DNA of 64,000 nucleotides from Actinocorallia sp. API 0066 (GCF_020991275.1 NZ_JAJLQY010000008.1:281429-345428), one strand, 5' to 3'; numbered from the stretch's first letter, positions 21,437-30,182 are shown. The notes: a model not told the origin generated them from the letters alone. A program made the numbers and translations.

Positions 21437-22045
21437 ATGACCAAGCCGCTCGCCGGGCCGCTCGCTTCGGATCCGCCGGGCCCGTCCCGCGCCATGCGCA
21501 TGGACGCCCGCCGGAACCGCGACAGGCTGCTGGCCGTCGCGGCGGAGGTCTTCGCCGAGGAAGGCGTCAACGCCTCGCTGAACGAGATCGCCAAGCGGGC
21601 GGAGGTCGGCGCCGGCACCCTCTACCGGCATTTCCCGACCCGGGAGGCGCTGCTGGAGTCCGTGCTGCACGAGCAGTTCGAGGACCTGGAGCGCCACGGC
21701 CGCGATCTGCTGGCCGCCCCGCCCACCGGCGACGTCCTGGCGGCCTGGCTGCGTGGGGTCATCACCCAGGTCACGAGCCTTCCGGGGCTGGCCTCGGTGA
21801 TGATGACGGTCCTGCACGGCGGAGGCTCCGAACTCGAGGCCTCGTGCTCCTCCGTCCGGGTCGCCGGCGCCGACCTGCTGGAGCGCGTCCAGGCGGCGGG
21901 CGAGGTCCGGGCCGGGATCGACATCTCCGACCTGCTGAAGCTCGTCATCGCGATCGCGCTGGCCACCGAGGGCGCGCCGGCCGGCTCGGGGGAGTCCGAA
22001 CGGCTGCTGGACCTGCTGCTCGCCGGCGTGCGCCGCGAAAGGTGA
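21437..22045 (+). CDS. TetR-family transcriptional regulator, likely controls the adjacent MFS exporter
   Basis: A 202-residue TetR protein with an N-terminal helix-turn-helix (ASLNEIAKRAEVGAGTLYRHF) after a 25-residue tail. The start is set by GGAGG at 21423-21427. It is tail-to-tail with an EmrB/QacA-type exporter whose promoter carries a TetR-like operator, so it is probably the repressor of that efflux gene. The ligand may be the cluster product or an intermediate (inference). Confidence 0.9.
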   Translation: MTKPLAGPLASDPPGPSRAMRMDARRNRDRLLAVAAEVFAEEGVNASLNEIAKRAEVGAGTLYRHFPTREALLESVLHEQFEDLERHGRDLLAAPPTGDVLAAWLRGVITQVTSLPGLASVMMTVLHGGGSELEASCSSVRVAGADLLERVQAAGEVRAGIDISDLLKLVIAIALATEGAPAGSGESERLLDLLLAGVRRER

Positions 22046-22047
22046 CG

Positions 22048-22078
22048 GCGGGCGGCCCCCCTCGGAGTCCGCCCGCCC
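22048..22078. terminator. Bidirectional hairpin between TetR and MFS genes
   Basis: GGCGGGCGG (22048-22056) and CCGCCCGCC (22070-22078) form a 9-bp G+C stem with a 13-nt loop just after the TetR stop, in the gap between two convergent genes. There is no T-run, as is usual in high-G+C actinomycetes. Confidence 0.5.
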
Positions 22079-22129
22079 GGTGTTGCCGCACGATGGTCCT
22101 GGGCCGTCACGGCCGCGAGTTCATACCCG

Positions 22130-23620
22130 TCACAGCGCGCTGACGGGCTTGCCGCCCGTGGCGAGCCTGACCTTGTGCACGGCCAGCACGGCGATCAACG
22201 CGGCCAGGAGGGTGAAGCCCAGGCCGCCGTAGAACGCGGTGGAGATGCCGTGGGACAGCACGTGCGCCGCCTGGTCGTCCGGGGTGGCCCCGACCGGTGG
22301 CTTGGCGGCCTCGTCGCGGATGGCATGGCCGAAGACCGCCACCAGGATCGCCAGGCCGAGCGAGCCGCCGACCTGGAGCATCGCCTGGAGCAGGCCGGAG
22401 GCGGCACCGGAGTCCTCCTCCGGCAGCCCCGAAAGGATGATCATGTTCATCGGCATGAAGGTCAGGCCGACCCCGATCCCGAACAGCAGCATCGGGCCGA
22501 GCACGCCGGAGGCGAACCCGCTGTCCTCGGTCAGCCTGGTCAGCCAGATGACTCCCGCGGTGATGAGCAGCGTGCCCGTCACCATGACGGCCTTGGCCCC
22601 GACCTTGGGGAACAGCGCCGGAGCGGCTCCCGCGGCGGCCATCTGCGTCAGGGCCAGCGGCAGGAAGGCCACCCCGGCCGCGACCGGGCCGAAGCCCAGG
22701 ACCTCCTGGAGGAACTGGGTGAGGAAGAAGAAGACGCCGAACATCGTCGCGGGCAGGACGAGCGTCAGCGCGTAGGACGCGGCCCGGTTGCGCTGGGCGA
22801 ACAGGCGCAGCGGCATGATCGGCTGGCTCACCCGGGTCTCGGTGAGGAGGAAGACCGCCAGCAGGACCACCGCCGCCACGAACGACACGATGGTCTGGAC
22901 GTCCGACCAGCCCGCGGCCGAGGCGCGGATGAACCCGTAGACCAGGGCGGACATCCCGATCGTCGAGCTGAGGGCGCCGGTGAGGTCGAACTTGCCGGGG
23001 TGGCGGCGCGGTTCGAGCACGAAGCGGGGCGTCACGATCGCCACGATGACGCCGATGGGCACGTTGATGAACAGCACCCAGCGCCACGAGAGGCTGGTCA
23101 GGACGCCGCCGAGGATCAGGCCGAGGACCAATCCGGATCCCGCGACGGCCGAGAACACGCTGATCGCCCGGTTGCGCGCGGGCCCGTCCTCGTAGCTGGT
23201 GGCGATAAGCGCCAGCGAGCCGGGGGCGGCCAGCGCGGCGCCGACGCCCTGCAGGGCACGGGCGGCGAGCAGGAGCCCGCCGCTGGTGGCCAGCCCGCCG
23301 AGCAGGGAGGCGATCGTGAAGATGATCACGCCCCAGAAGAAGATCCTGCGGTGGCCGAGGATGTCGCCGCTGCGGCCGCCCAGCAGCAGCAGACCGCCGA
23401 AGGTCAGCGTGTAGGCGTTCATCACCCACGCCAGGTCGGTGGCGCTGAATCCGAGATCGCTCTGGATCTTGGGCAGGGCGATGGTGACCACGCTGGCGTC
23501 CAGCAGCACCATCAGCTGGACGGTCGCGATGATCGCCAGAGCGATCCCCGGCCGCCCGCCTCTGACGGCGGCCCCCTCCACGGCGGGGGCGGCTCCGGGG
23601 GTAAGCGCCGAGCTTGACAT
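22130..23620 (-). CDS. DHA2-family (EmrB/QacA-like) drug efflux transporter
   Basis: A 496-residue MFS protein with about 14 predicted membrane segments. It has the motif LDASVVTIALPKIQSDLG in the first helix and GGRSGDILGHRR as the loop 2-3 motif A. The ATG at 23620 (MSSSALTPG) is chosen over an in-frame ATG at 23713 because GGAGAG precedes it and the upstream part overlaps an operator-like palindrome. Its position in the tetronate cluster suggests self-resistance or product export; the substrate is not readable from sequence. Confidence 0.92.
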   Translation of the reverse strand: MSSSALTPGAAPAVEGAAVRGGRPGIALAIIATVQLMVLLDASVVTIALPKIQSDLGFSATDLAWVMNAYTLTFGGLLLLGGRSGDILGHRRIFFWGVIIFTIASLLGGLATSGGLLLAARALQGVGAALAAPGSLALIATSYEDGPARNRAISVFSAVAGSGLVLGLILGGVLTSLSWRWVLFINVPIGVIVAIVTPRFVLEPRRHPGKFDLTGALSSTIGMSALVYGFIRASAAGWSDVQTIVSFVAAVVLLAVFLLTETRVSQPIMPLRLFAQRNRAASYALTLVLPATMFGVFFFLTQFLQEVLGFGPVAAGVAFLPLALTQMAAAGAAPALFPKVGAKAVMVTGTLLITAGVIWLTRLTEDSGFASGVLGPMLLFGIGVGLTFMPMNMIILSGLPEEDSGAASGLLQAMLQVGGSLGLAILVAVFGHAIRDEAAKPPVGATPDDQAAHVLSHGISTAFYGGLGFTLLAALIAVLAVHKVRLATGGKPVSAL

Positions 23621-23652
23621 ACCTGTCTCTCCGTCCCTGGGTTTTCCGGTCA

Positions 23653-23677
23653 GTAAACGGAAAGCCTCTCCGCTTAC
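23653..23677. promoter_or_regulatory. TetR-type operator upstream of the MFS gene
   Basis: An imperfect inverted repeat, GTAAACGGA (23653-23661) and TCCGCTTAC (23669-23677), has 9-bp arms with one mismatch and a 7-bp spacer, 33-57 nt upstream of the MFS start. Size and position suit a TetR dimer site. The candidate repressor is the TetR gene at 21437. Confidence 0.55.
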
Positions 23678-23690
23678 CGGGGAGATGATA

Positions 23691-23705
23691 CGGAGAGACT
23701 CTCCG
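23691..23705. promoter_or_regulatory. Perfect 15-bp palindrome upstream of the MFS gene
   Basis: CGGAGAGACTCTCCG is a perfect 7-1-7 inverted repeat, 14 bp beyond the TetR-like operator. The half-site ACGGAGAGAC recurs inverted at 23625-23634, over the ribosome site of the MFS gene. It may be a second operator or part of a promoter. Confidence 0.4.
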
Positions 23706-23756
23706 GTTCGCAACGGCGCCGGGACGAGGGGGCCGTCGTGACGCCGCTCGCGGGTC

Positions 23757-25151
23757 TCACCTGGAGGCGTCCGGGCTGATGGAGGCGTCCGGGCTGACCG
23801 CCTCGCGCTGCGCGGGCGCCGGGGCGCTGCGGGCGGAGGAGGTCAAGACCTTCGCGATGACGCGCGGGTGCAGGAGGGTCGCCGGGCTGGCGATCATCTG
23901 GGAGGTCGCGAAGAACCGCCGGTACAGGTCCAGGTCGCCGGGCACCAGGTTGATGAGCCGGTCGCTGTACCAGCGGCCGATGCGCTGGGACAGGCCGGGC
24001 TTCTGGTCCGACCAGCCCTGGTCGGTGCTGGTCGCCATCGTCCACGGCAGCCGCAGGGCCTTGGCGATCCGGCGCTGGAACTTGCGCTCCAGCCCGGCGG
24101 GGTCGCCGCTGGCCGAGACGAGCAGGGACTGGAGGATCTCCGCCTCGATCGCCGCGACGGTCATGCCCTGACCGTAGACCGGGTTGAACGCGCACACCGC
24201 ATCGCCCAGGACGACGAACCGCTCCGGCCAGCGGGCCTGCGTGTGGTAAGGGATCCATCGGTTCTGGAGCTTGACGGCATGGTAGAGCGGGCCGTCGGGC
24301 TCGCCCGCGGTGATGGCCTCGGCGACCAGGGGATTGGTCAGGGACCGGGCGAAGTCGACGAACTCGTCGGGGTCGCCGGGACGCTTCTCACCGCCCGCCG
24401 CGAACAGGGAGACCAGCCATCGCCCGTCCTCCACGGTGACCACGGCGCTGCCGCGCTTGCGGTGGGGGGCGTAGGTGAACTCGCCCGCGGTCTTCCAGTC
24501 GCCGTCGAAGTCGTCGGGGATGCGGAAGACCCGGGTGGTGTAGGAGAGCCGGCCGTCGATCACCTGCGCCTCGGGAACGGGGTAGCCCGCTGCCGTGAGC
24601 CAGGATTCGAGCTTCGAGCCGCGTCCGGCGGCGAACACGACCAGATCGGCGTCGACCTGCTCGGAGGTGTCCGGCGGGCCGGAGGCCGGCCCGCCGGACA
24701 CCCCGAGGACCCTGGTGCGGTCGTCGTTCCAGCGCAGGCCCTCCACCCGGAATCCGCTCCGCAGCGTGATCTCGGGCCTGCCGAGGACCCGGCGGCGCAG
24801 GGTGCGTTCCAGTGTCGTCCTGGTGACCGTCTGCACCTGCAGGCCGATGGTCCCGCGCGGCCCCGGCCCGTTGGGGAAGGCGACGCGGCTGGACTCGCCG
24901 CCGTCGAAGACGGGCGCCCCCGCGGCGGTGAGTTCGTCCCGCAGCCCCGGGAACAGGCCCTCAAGGATGTTCGCGCCCCGGGAGAGCAGCGCGTGCGGAT
25001 GCCTGGCCTGGGGGATTCCGCTGCGGTGCCCGGTCTCCTCGGTGATCGTGTCCTGTTCGAGAATCGTCACTTCGGAGAAATGGTCGGCCAGCACCCGCGC
25101 GGCCACCAGACCGCCGAAACCGGCCCCTACCACCACGGCGTTACGCGGCAT
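23757..25151 (-). CDS. FAD-dependent enzyme of the class A flavoprotein hydroxylase fold; candidate decalin-forming cyclase or epoxidase (PyrE3-like)
   Basis: A 464-residue flavoprotein with an N-terminal dinucleotide motif GAGFGGLVAARVLADHF, an acidic strand end (VTILEQD) and the second FAD motif GDAVCAFNPVYGQGMT. The segment GIPQARHPHALLSRGANIL is typical of the group that includes FAD enzymes of spirotetronate/spirotetramate clusters, among them PyrE3, a [4+2] cyclase forming a dialkyldecalin. The cyclase role here is inferred from family resemblance and context; an oxidative tailoring role is equally open. It precedes the MFS gene on the same strand. The ribosome site is AAAGGA. Confidence 0.8.
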   Translation of the reverse strand: MPRNAVVVGAGFGGLVAARVLADHFSEVTILEQDTITEETGHRSGIPQARHPHALLSRGANILEGLFPGLRDELTAAGAPVFDGGESSRVAFPNGPGPRGTIGLQVQTVTRTTLERTLRRRVLGRPEITLRSGFRVEGLRWNDDRTRVLGVSGGPASGPPDTSEQVDADLVVFAAGRGSKLESWLTAAGYPVPEAQVIDGRLSYTTRVFRIPDDFDGDWKTAGEFTYAPHRKRGSAVVTVEDGRWLVSLFAAGGEKRPGDPDEFVDFARSLTNPLVAEAITAGEPDGPLYHAVKLQNRWIPYHTQARWPERFVVLGDAVCAFNPVYGQGMTVAAIEAEILQSLLVSASGDPAGLERKFQRRIAKALRLPWTMATSTDQGWSDQKPGLSQRIGRWYSDRLINLVPGDLDLYRRFFATSQMIASPATLLHPRVIAKVLTSSARSAPAPAQREAVSPDASISPDASR

Positions 25152-25376
25152 CTTCGTCGTCCTTTCATCAAGGTGAGAAGCGCTGATCCCGTCGGGGACG
25201 AAAGCCTCGTTGGAGCACCATGGTGCAGGACACCCCTGGAATAATCAACTATTCCGATAGGGAAACAATGGTCGATGGGCGGCGTTTTTCTTTAGATGAA
25301 CTTTGGCTCGTAACGCTATAGGGGATGCCATTCTCCAATGGCTGATTGCATGGGTGATCACTCTTCCTGGGGGCGG
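25152..25376 (-). promoter_or_regulatory. Intergenic region upstream of the FAD gene with two palindromes
   Basis: A relatively A+T-rich stretch. It holds a perfect 12-bp palindrome GCACCATGGTGC at 25215-25226 and an inverted repeat GGAATA-N6-TATTCC at 25238-25255, 64 and 87 nt upstream of the FAD gene. No gene is visible. It also marks the right edge of the biosynthetic cluster. Confidence 0.45.
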
Positions 25377-25530
25377 TCAGGCGGGGCCGACGAGGTGGGG
25401 CGGCGCGCCCAGCGTCACCGACAGTTCGCGGGCGTAGCGGACGAGGGCGGCGCCGAAGCGGTCGACGTCGGCGTCGGTGGTGCGGTAGGCGGGGGCATTG
25501 ATGCTGATAGCGCCGAGGATCTCGCCCGCC
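25377..25530 (-). pseudogene. C-terminal remnant of an IclR-family regulator
   Basis: The minus strand reads GEILGAISINAPAYRTTDAD, then VDRFGAALVRYARELSVTLG, stopping at 25377-25379. This matches the last part of the IclR effector-binding domain. Upstream of about 25530 the homology ends abruptly, so only about 50 residues remain. It marks a recombination boundary next to the biosynthetic cluster. Confidence 0.6.
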
Positions 25531-25690
25531 CGCCCGGGGCGCTGGGACTATCCGGCGGGAGCCGACTCGGGCGGATGGTTGGCCGGACTGGCTTCACCGT
25601 CGGCCGATCAGTGCGGCGGATCGCGACAGGATCCTGAAGGATCTGTCGACCGACGAGGACGCGCTCAGCGCTGCCGGGCGGCGGGACGAC

Positions 25691-25960
25691 GTGCGGCTCG
25701 CACCGTTGTTCTCGTTCTTGACGATCGAGGGTTTCGGGGGTGGTGACGATCCCCGGAAGGTCGCTCGGCTGCGGGCCAGCATCAACGCGGCCTGCCGAGT
25801 CGCGGCGGGTGATCGGCGGACCAGCTATCGAGCGACTGACGAGTCGATCACGATCGGAATCGCCGGCCCTGACGCCCGCGAGCGGATCGGTTTTCTGCAC
25901 CAGCAGCTCTTGGGGATGAGCCGCAGTAAGGGCTGGACGATCACTGAAGATCTCAGATGA
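25691..25960 (+). CDS. Small hypothetical protein
   Basis: An open frame of 89 codons from a GTG. The same frame stays open upstream to about 25550, so the true start is unclear and this may be the tail of a longer, damaged gene. It lacks any motif I recognise. The ending (RERIGFLHQQLLGMSRSKGW) looks like genuine protein rather than a shadow frame. Low confidence. Confidence 0.35.
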   Translation: MRLAPLFSFLTIEGFGGGDDPRKVARLRASINAACRVAAGDRRTSYRATDESITIGIAGPDARERIGFLHQQLLGMSRSKGWTITEDLR

Positions 25961-26075
25961 GCCACTTCCCCACGAGCGGATGCTGATCGCTCTCCCGCAT
26001 GGGGCGGGTGACGCAGGGTGTGGTCACGGGCTCGGCACGTCGCGTCCACGGCTCGGAGTGTTGAGGGCGTAGCCG

Positions 26076-28454
26076 TCAGCCGGTCGCGGTCTGGAGGTGT
26101 GTGCGGAGCGCGGCTCGGAGTTCGGGAAGGCCGGTGGTGGCTCCGAGGCGGTGGAGGAAGTCGGGGACGCTCCAGGTGATGAGGGCGCCTTGGCGGGAGA
26201 GGTAGAGACCCACCTTGTTGATCTTGTGGTGGTCGTGGTAGTCGAGGAGGAGGTAGCCGGCGAGCTGGTAGATCTCTTCGCGGCCGAGGCGGCGGGGGTG
26301 GGTGGTGGCTTTGCAGTCGAGGAGGAGGCCGTCGAGGATGAAGTCGGCGTCGGCGCCGCCGAGGTCGGTGCTGCCGGTGAACAGGGGCCCGCAGATCCTT
26401 TTTTCGGCGGGGAGCGCCCGCAGGGCGGCGAGGGGTTGGCGGGCGAGGCGGGTCTGCTGGTGGATGTCGTCGACGGCGTAGGCGGGGACGGCGGCCGTCA
26501 GGTCGTCCAGGGCGGTGGCGGGTGTGGCGTAGGCGGGGTTGGCGAGCATGCTGTAGCGGCGCAGACGACCTGTGCGGCACAGGTCCTCGTAGAACGAGGC
26601 GACGAAACACAGCCGGGCGAGGTCGTCTTCGGAAGACCGCCCGGGGTCGAGAAGGTGTTCCTTCACACGGGACAGCAGGTCACGGCCAGCGTCGTGGACG
26701 GCGGCCCGCACGGCCTGGGACGGCCCTGCGGTGAAGAGGTCGTCGTCCAGGAGCGCTTCGACGCCGAGGGTGACGGCGACACCGAGACCGCCGCCGAAGG
26801 ACAGGCGGAGCCGGTAGTCGATGGCGTGGCCGAGCGCGGTCCAGTCGGGGTAGCGGACATCGAGGGGCTGGACGGGATGGGGCAGCCCGGTCAGGTGGGC
26901 CAGGTAGTCGTGCTCGACGTTCCCGCTGGCGGGCAGGTGGGTGTGCATGAACTGAGAGACCGGTGAGGCCGGGTGTTTGAGCTGCCCGGTGAGGCTGAGC
27001 GTTCCGAGGGGCTGCTGGGTTCCGGCGCGTCGCTGCTCGTAGGCGTCGATCCAGGCGACGCCGTCGGGGTCGAGACGGTGGCGGGCGCGGCTGACGGCGA
27101 CGTAGATGAGGCGGGCCTCGGCCGGGTTCAGCTCACGGCCGGGCCCGTCGCCGTCGCCGGCGGGCGGGTCGAAGCCGCGGCCGATACGGACGGTGTCCCA
27201 TTCGCGGCCCTTGGCCTTGTGGGCGGTGGACACGGTGACCTTGGCCCGGTACTCGGGGGCCAGGCGCTGGACGGCTTGGAGGATGGTGTCGGGGCCGTAG
27301 GTGTCGACGAGGTCGACGGTCGCTTTCAGGTCGGCTCCGGCGGTGTCGAGCTGCACGTACTCCTGGACCTCGGCCCAGGAGGAGAACAGGAACAGCTCCG
27401 GGTGACTGGTGCGTTTCCCGGCCTTGAGCTCTTGGGCGGCGTGGGCGATGCGTTCCAGGGCCGTACCGCCGCCGGTGAGCGCGACCGGCACGCCGAGGTT
27501 GAGGTAGCCGATGACGTGCGCCATCGCGTCGGCGTTCCCTCGCACCAGCACCGCGTCGGGGTGGGTGAGGGATTCGATGCGGGAGTCGGCCGGGCCGTGC
27601 CCGGCCAGCTGCATGGCCGATTCGGCGTGCTTGAGCCACCGGTTGGCGACCGCGGCGATGTCGGGGCCGAGCCGGAAGGACTGGGTGAGGTGCAGATGCT
27701 GGGCGGGGAACCCGGTCATCACGTCGCGGGCGCTGCGCCACCCGTAGATCTGCTGGGCGGGGTCGCCGACGCAGACGCGTTGGGCGTCCTGGGCGAGGAA
27801 CACCTCCTCCAGGACCGGGTTGGTGTCCTGGGCCTCGTCCAGCAGCACGAAATCCGCGCCCAGGGACGGCTCGGTGAGCGCCCACAATTTCATGTAGTGG
27901 TCGTGCTCGAAACGCAGCCGCCCATCGCGCGAGCGCAGATCGTCCCACGCCTTGACCGCGAACCGCAGCAGATGGTGGGCCAGGTAGGCCTGCGCTTCGC
28001 CGTCCAGGCCGTTGACCGGTTCCATGTGGCGGGCGGTCACCTGCTGGTCGGTGCTGTAGCAGTACCGGCGGATCATCCCCATCACCAGCCGCGCCTGATG
28101 CGACACGGTGATCTTCTTCTCGCCGCCCAGATCCAGGTCCCGCACCAGGCCGAGGATGTGCGCGGTCTGCTTGGCGGGGATGCGGGGCGCGTCCAACCGA
28201 TGCTGGAAGGCACGCCCGACGGTCCGGAACGCCAGGGAATGGGCGGTGCGGCAGACGACGTTCGGCCCGAACCGGCGGGCCGCGTCCACCGCGATCGCCT
28301 TGTTGAACGCCACGTACAAGCCACGCCGGCGCGTCGAGGCGCCCATCAGCACCAGCGTCGAGGTCTTCCCGGTGCCCGCCCCGGCGACCAACGCCAGATC
28401 CTGACCCGCGGCGAACGCCTCACGGGCGGCCTGCTGCTCGGCGGTCGGCTCCAT
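26076..28454 (-). CDS. UvrD/Rep-type superfamily 1 helicase with C-terminal PD-(D/E)XK nuclease-like domain
   Basis: 792 residues. The N-terminal two-thirds carry SF1 helicase motifs: Walker A GAGTGKTSTL (about 26-35), Walker B LLDEAQDTNP, QQIYGWR (motif III) and a late VSTAHKAKGREWDTV plus LIYVAVSRA. The C-terminal 200 residues include ADADFILDGLLLDCKATTHP followed by EEIYQLAGYLLL, a D...DxK...Q pattern like PD-(D/E)XK nucleases. The ATG at 28454 is used; a TTG six nt further upstream is closer to GGAGGG. Such helicase-nuclease proteins act in DNA repair or phage defence, and context does not decide. Confidence 0.85.
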   Translation of the reverse strand: MEPTAEQQAAREAFAAGQDLALVAGAGTGKTSTLVLMGASTRRRGLYVAFNKAIAVDAARRFGPNVVCRTAHSLAFRTVGRAFQHRLDAPRIPAKQTAHILGLVRDLDLGGEKKITVSHQARLVMGMIRRYCYSTDQQVTARHMEPVNGLDGEAQAYLAHHLLRFAVKAWDDLRSRDGRLRFEHDHYMKLWALTEPSLGADFVLLDEAQDTNPVLEEVFLAQDAQRVCVGDPAQQIYGWRSARDVMTGFPAQHLHLTQSFRLGPDIAAVANRWLKHAESAMQLAGHGPADSRIESLTHPDAVLVRGNADAMAHVIGYLNLGVPVALTGGGTALERIAHAAQELKAGKRTSHPELFLFSSWAEVQEYVQLDTAGADLKATVDLVDTYGPDTILQAVQRLAPEYRAKVTVSTAHKAKGREWDTVRIGRGFDPPAGDGDGPGRELNPAEARLIYVAVSRARHRLDPDGVAWIDAYEQRRAGTQQPLGTLSLTGQLKHPASPVSQFMHTHLPASGNVEHDYLAHLTGLPHPVQPLDVRYPDWTALGHAIDYRLRLSFGGGLGVAVTLGVEALLDDDLFTAGPSQAVRAAVHDAGRDLLSRVKEHLLDPGRSSEDDLARLCFVASFYEDLCRTGRLRRYSMLANPAYATPATALDDLTAAVPAYAVDDIHQQTRLARQPLAALRALPAEKRICGPLFTGSTDLGGADADFILDGLLLDCKATTHPRRLGREEIYQLAGYLLLDYHDHHKINKVGLYLSRQGALITWSVPDFLHRLGATTGLPELRAALRTHLQTATG

Positions 28455-28687
28455 GGCCAAGAGATCCCTCCAGGGGAGATACGGCTTTATGTACCGTCAT
28501 CCGGACGCTAGCGGCCGGACACGGTCCGGGGCAGGCCGATCACAATCCGCTGGCCACACCCGGCCGCCACACCACACGAATTAGCAGGTTCATCCCCAGC
28601 TCGCCGGGCCGACCTGTACCGGGCCGGTAGCCGGGCGGTGCCGGAGGACGCGAGTACCGCGGGTGCGGGAACGGCGATACTGCCGTC

Positions 28688-28969
28688 ATGCCACGATCAG
28701 AGAAGTCCGGCCTGGACGATTGCGTCGAACTCATGGCGACCATGTGGACCAGCGAGGTCGCCGGCCACACCCATGAACGGCAGGCCCGCCACGCGGCCGC
28801 GATGCTCCTGTCGGGAAGCGGCATCACCGGCACCGACGCCACCGCCGAGATGATCGAACTCCTCGACGAGGCCATCCAGGTCGGCTACATCGCCGCATTG
28901 AAAGAGGTGGAGAACGGCGACCTCGACGACGACATCCGCTCCTGGCGGCCCGACCTCGCCGACGAATGA
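28688..28969 (+). CDS. Small hypothetical protein, acidic and helical
   Basis: A 93-residue protein rich in Ala, Glu and Asp, with helical heptad-like stretches (AEMIELLDEAIQVGYIAALK) and an acidic tail. No family recognised. It is divergent from the helicase gene, with a shared 230-bp upstream region, and 60 bp before the next plus-strand gene. It could be a regulator or partner of the helicase, but nothing in the sequence proves it. Confidence 0.6.
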   Translation: MPRSEKSGLDDCVELMATMWTSEVAGHTHERQARHAAAMLLSGSGITGTDATAEMIELLDEAIQVGYIAALKEVENGDLDDDIRSWRPDLADE

Positions 28970-29029
28970 CCTCCGTCACGGCGCTGCCGGAAACGCCTCG
29001 GCATCGGCTGCCGCCGGAGAGTACCGTGC

Positions 29030-29860
29030 GTGATCGTGGACGAACAAGAGATGCTGCGCGGCCTGGTCGAGACCCTCGACCGCCAGCATCGCGCGCACAA
29101 GCTGATCAACGGCGGTGCGATGTCGGCGTGGACGATCCAGGCCGGTAGCCCGCTCGCCGGTGACGACGACAGGTCCCACCCGTACGAGGTCGGGCACGCC
29201 GCCGCGCACGCCCTGTTCGTCGCCCACGACCACCTGCTGTGCCTGCGGTCGTCGTTCGGCCGTGAACCCATCGTTGTGCACACCCACGGCCAGTTCACCC
29301 TCGCCCGGGCCGCACTCGAGAACGCCGCCCGCGCCCTCTGGCTGCTCACCCCCAAGGACCGGGCCACCCGGATCACCCGGTGCCTGGCGATGCGCCGCAA
29401 GGACGTCCACACCTCCTTCAAGCGGCGCGACCTCGTCGGCGCCCGCTCCCCGCGGACCAAAGAGCAGGCGTTGGAGGACGTGAACCGCGTCCTGGCAGCT
29501 GCCCTCGGCATCACCACCGGCGAGGCCGAACGCGTGGTGAAGGCGACGCCGACCAGCTACCGGGACATGGTGCGCGAAGCGGGCCCGGCCGCCGGGATCT
29601 CCGCCGACACCGCCGAAGCCCTGTGGGGTGTGTGCAGCGCGCTGGCCCACGGCGACCTCACCGGCACCCTCGACGCCTCCGAACTGGAGATCACCGCGGC
29701 CCGGTCGGTGAAGGGCCGCGACATCGCCACCGTGAAGATCACCGGGTCGGTCGGCAAGCTCTACTGGATCACCCGCGCCACCGCCTCGACGATCGACGCC
29801 GGATACGACCTGTACGCCCGCCGCGCCGCCTCCCCCTACACCCTGGCCGCAGGATCGTGA
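29030..29860 (+). CDS. Hypothetical helical protein
   Basis: A 276-residue protein from a GTG start. It is mostly helical, with the segment QFTLARAALENAARALWLL and a late WGVCSALAHGDL. This pattern recurs in actinobacterial proteins of unknown function and loosely recalls HEPN-like folds, though no clear R-x4-6-H motif is present. It has no membrane segments or signal peptide. It is co-directional with the small gene upstream. Function unknown. Confidence 0.65.
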   Translation: MIVDEQEMLRGLVETLDRQHRAHKLINGGAMSAWTIQAGSPLAGDDDRSHPYEVGHAAAHALFVAHDHLLCLRSSFGREPIVVHTHGQFTLARAALENAARALWLLTPKDRATRITRCLAMRRKDVHTSFKRRDLVGARSPRTKEQALEDVNRVLAAALGITTGEAERVVKATPTSYRDMVREAGPAAGISADTAEALWGVCSALAHGDLTGTLDASELEITAARSVKGRDIATVKITGSVGKLYWITRATASTIDAGYDLYARRAASPYTLAAGS

Positions 29861-29951
29861 CGCCGGACCCGACCGGCCGCATGCCGCCCCAGCCCCGTCT
29901 GATCGTCGCCGTTCTCCAGCGGCGCAACACCGGATCTGGGATCCTGACCCC

Positions 29952-30182
29952 ATGACCGAGCCCCGTGTGCTCGCCCCCATCACCGTCGGGGCCCTGCGCA
30001 GCTACCTCGCCGAGCAGGGCCTGGCCGACCACCTCCCCGTGGTCGTCGGCGGGACCGATTTCGATGATGCCGAGCGGACACTGATCGGCATCGCCGACGA
30101 CCTGCGGCATGACGCGCTCGGACCGTTCGGCGGGCGACTGGTGATCGCAGCGACGGGCTTGGGGTTGGTCGACGAAGGCTGA
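29952..30182 (+). CDS. Small hypothetical protein
   Basis: A 76-residue protein with an alternating beta/alpha look (ITVGALRSYLAEQGLADHLP, VVVGGTDFDDAERTLIGIAD). It follows the helical hypothetical gene by 91 bp on the same strand. No family recognised. Confidence 0.5.
   Translation: MTEPRVLAPITVGALRSYLAEQGLADHLPVVVGGTDFDDAERTLIGIADDLRHDALGPFGGRLVIAATGLGLVDEG

Noticed and set aside
28885..29983. Minus-strand frames opposite the hypothetical gene at 29030
   Set aside because: The plus-strand product has a more protein-like composition and is co-directional with neighbours; the minus frames are Arg/Ser/Gly shadows.
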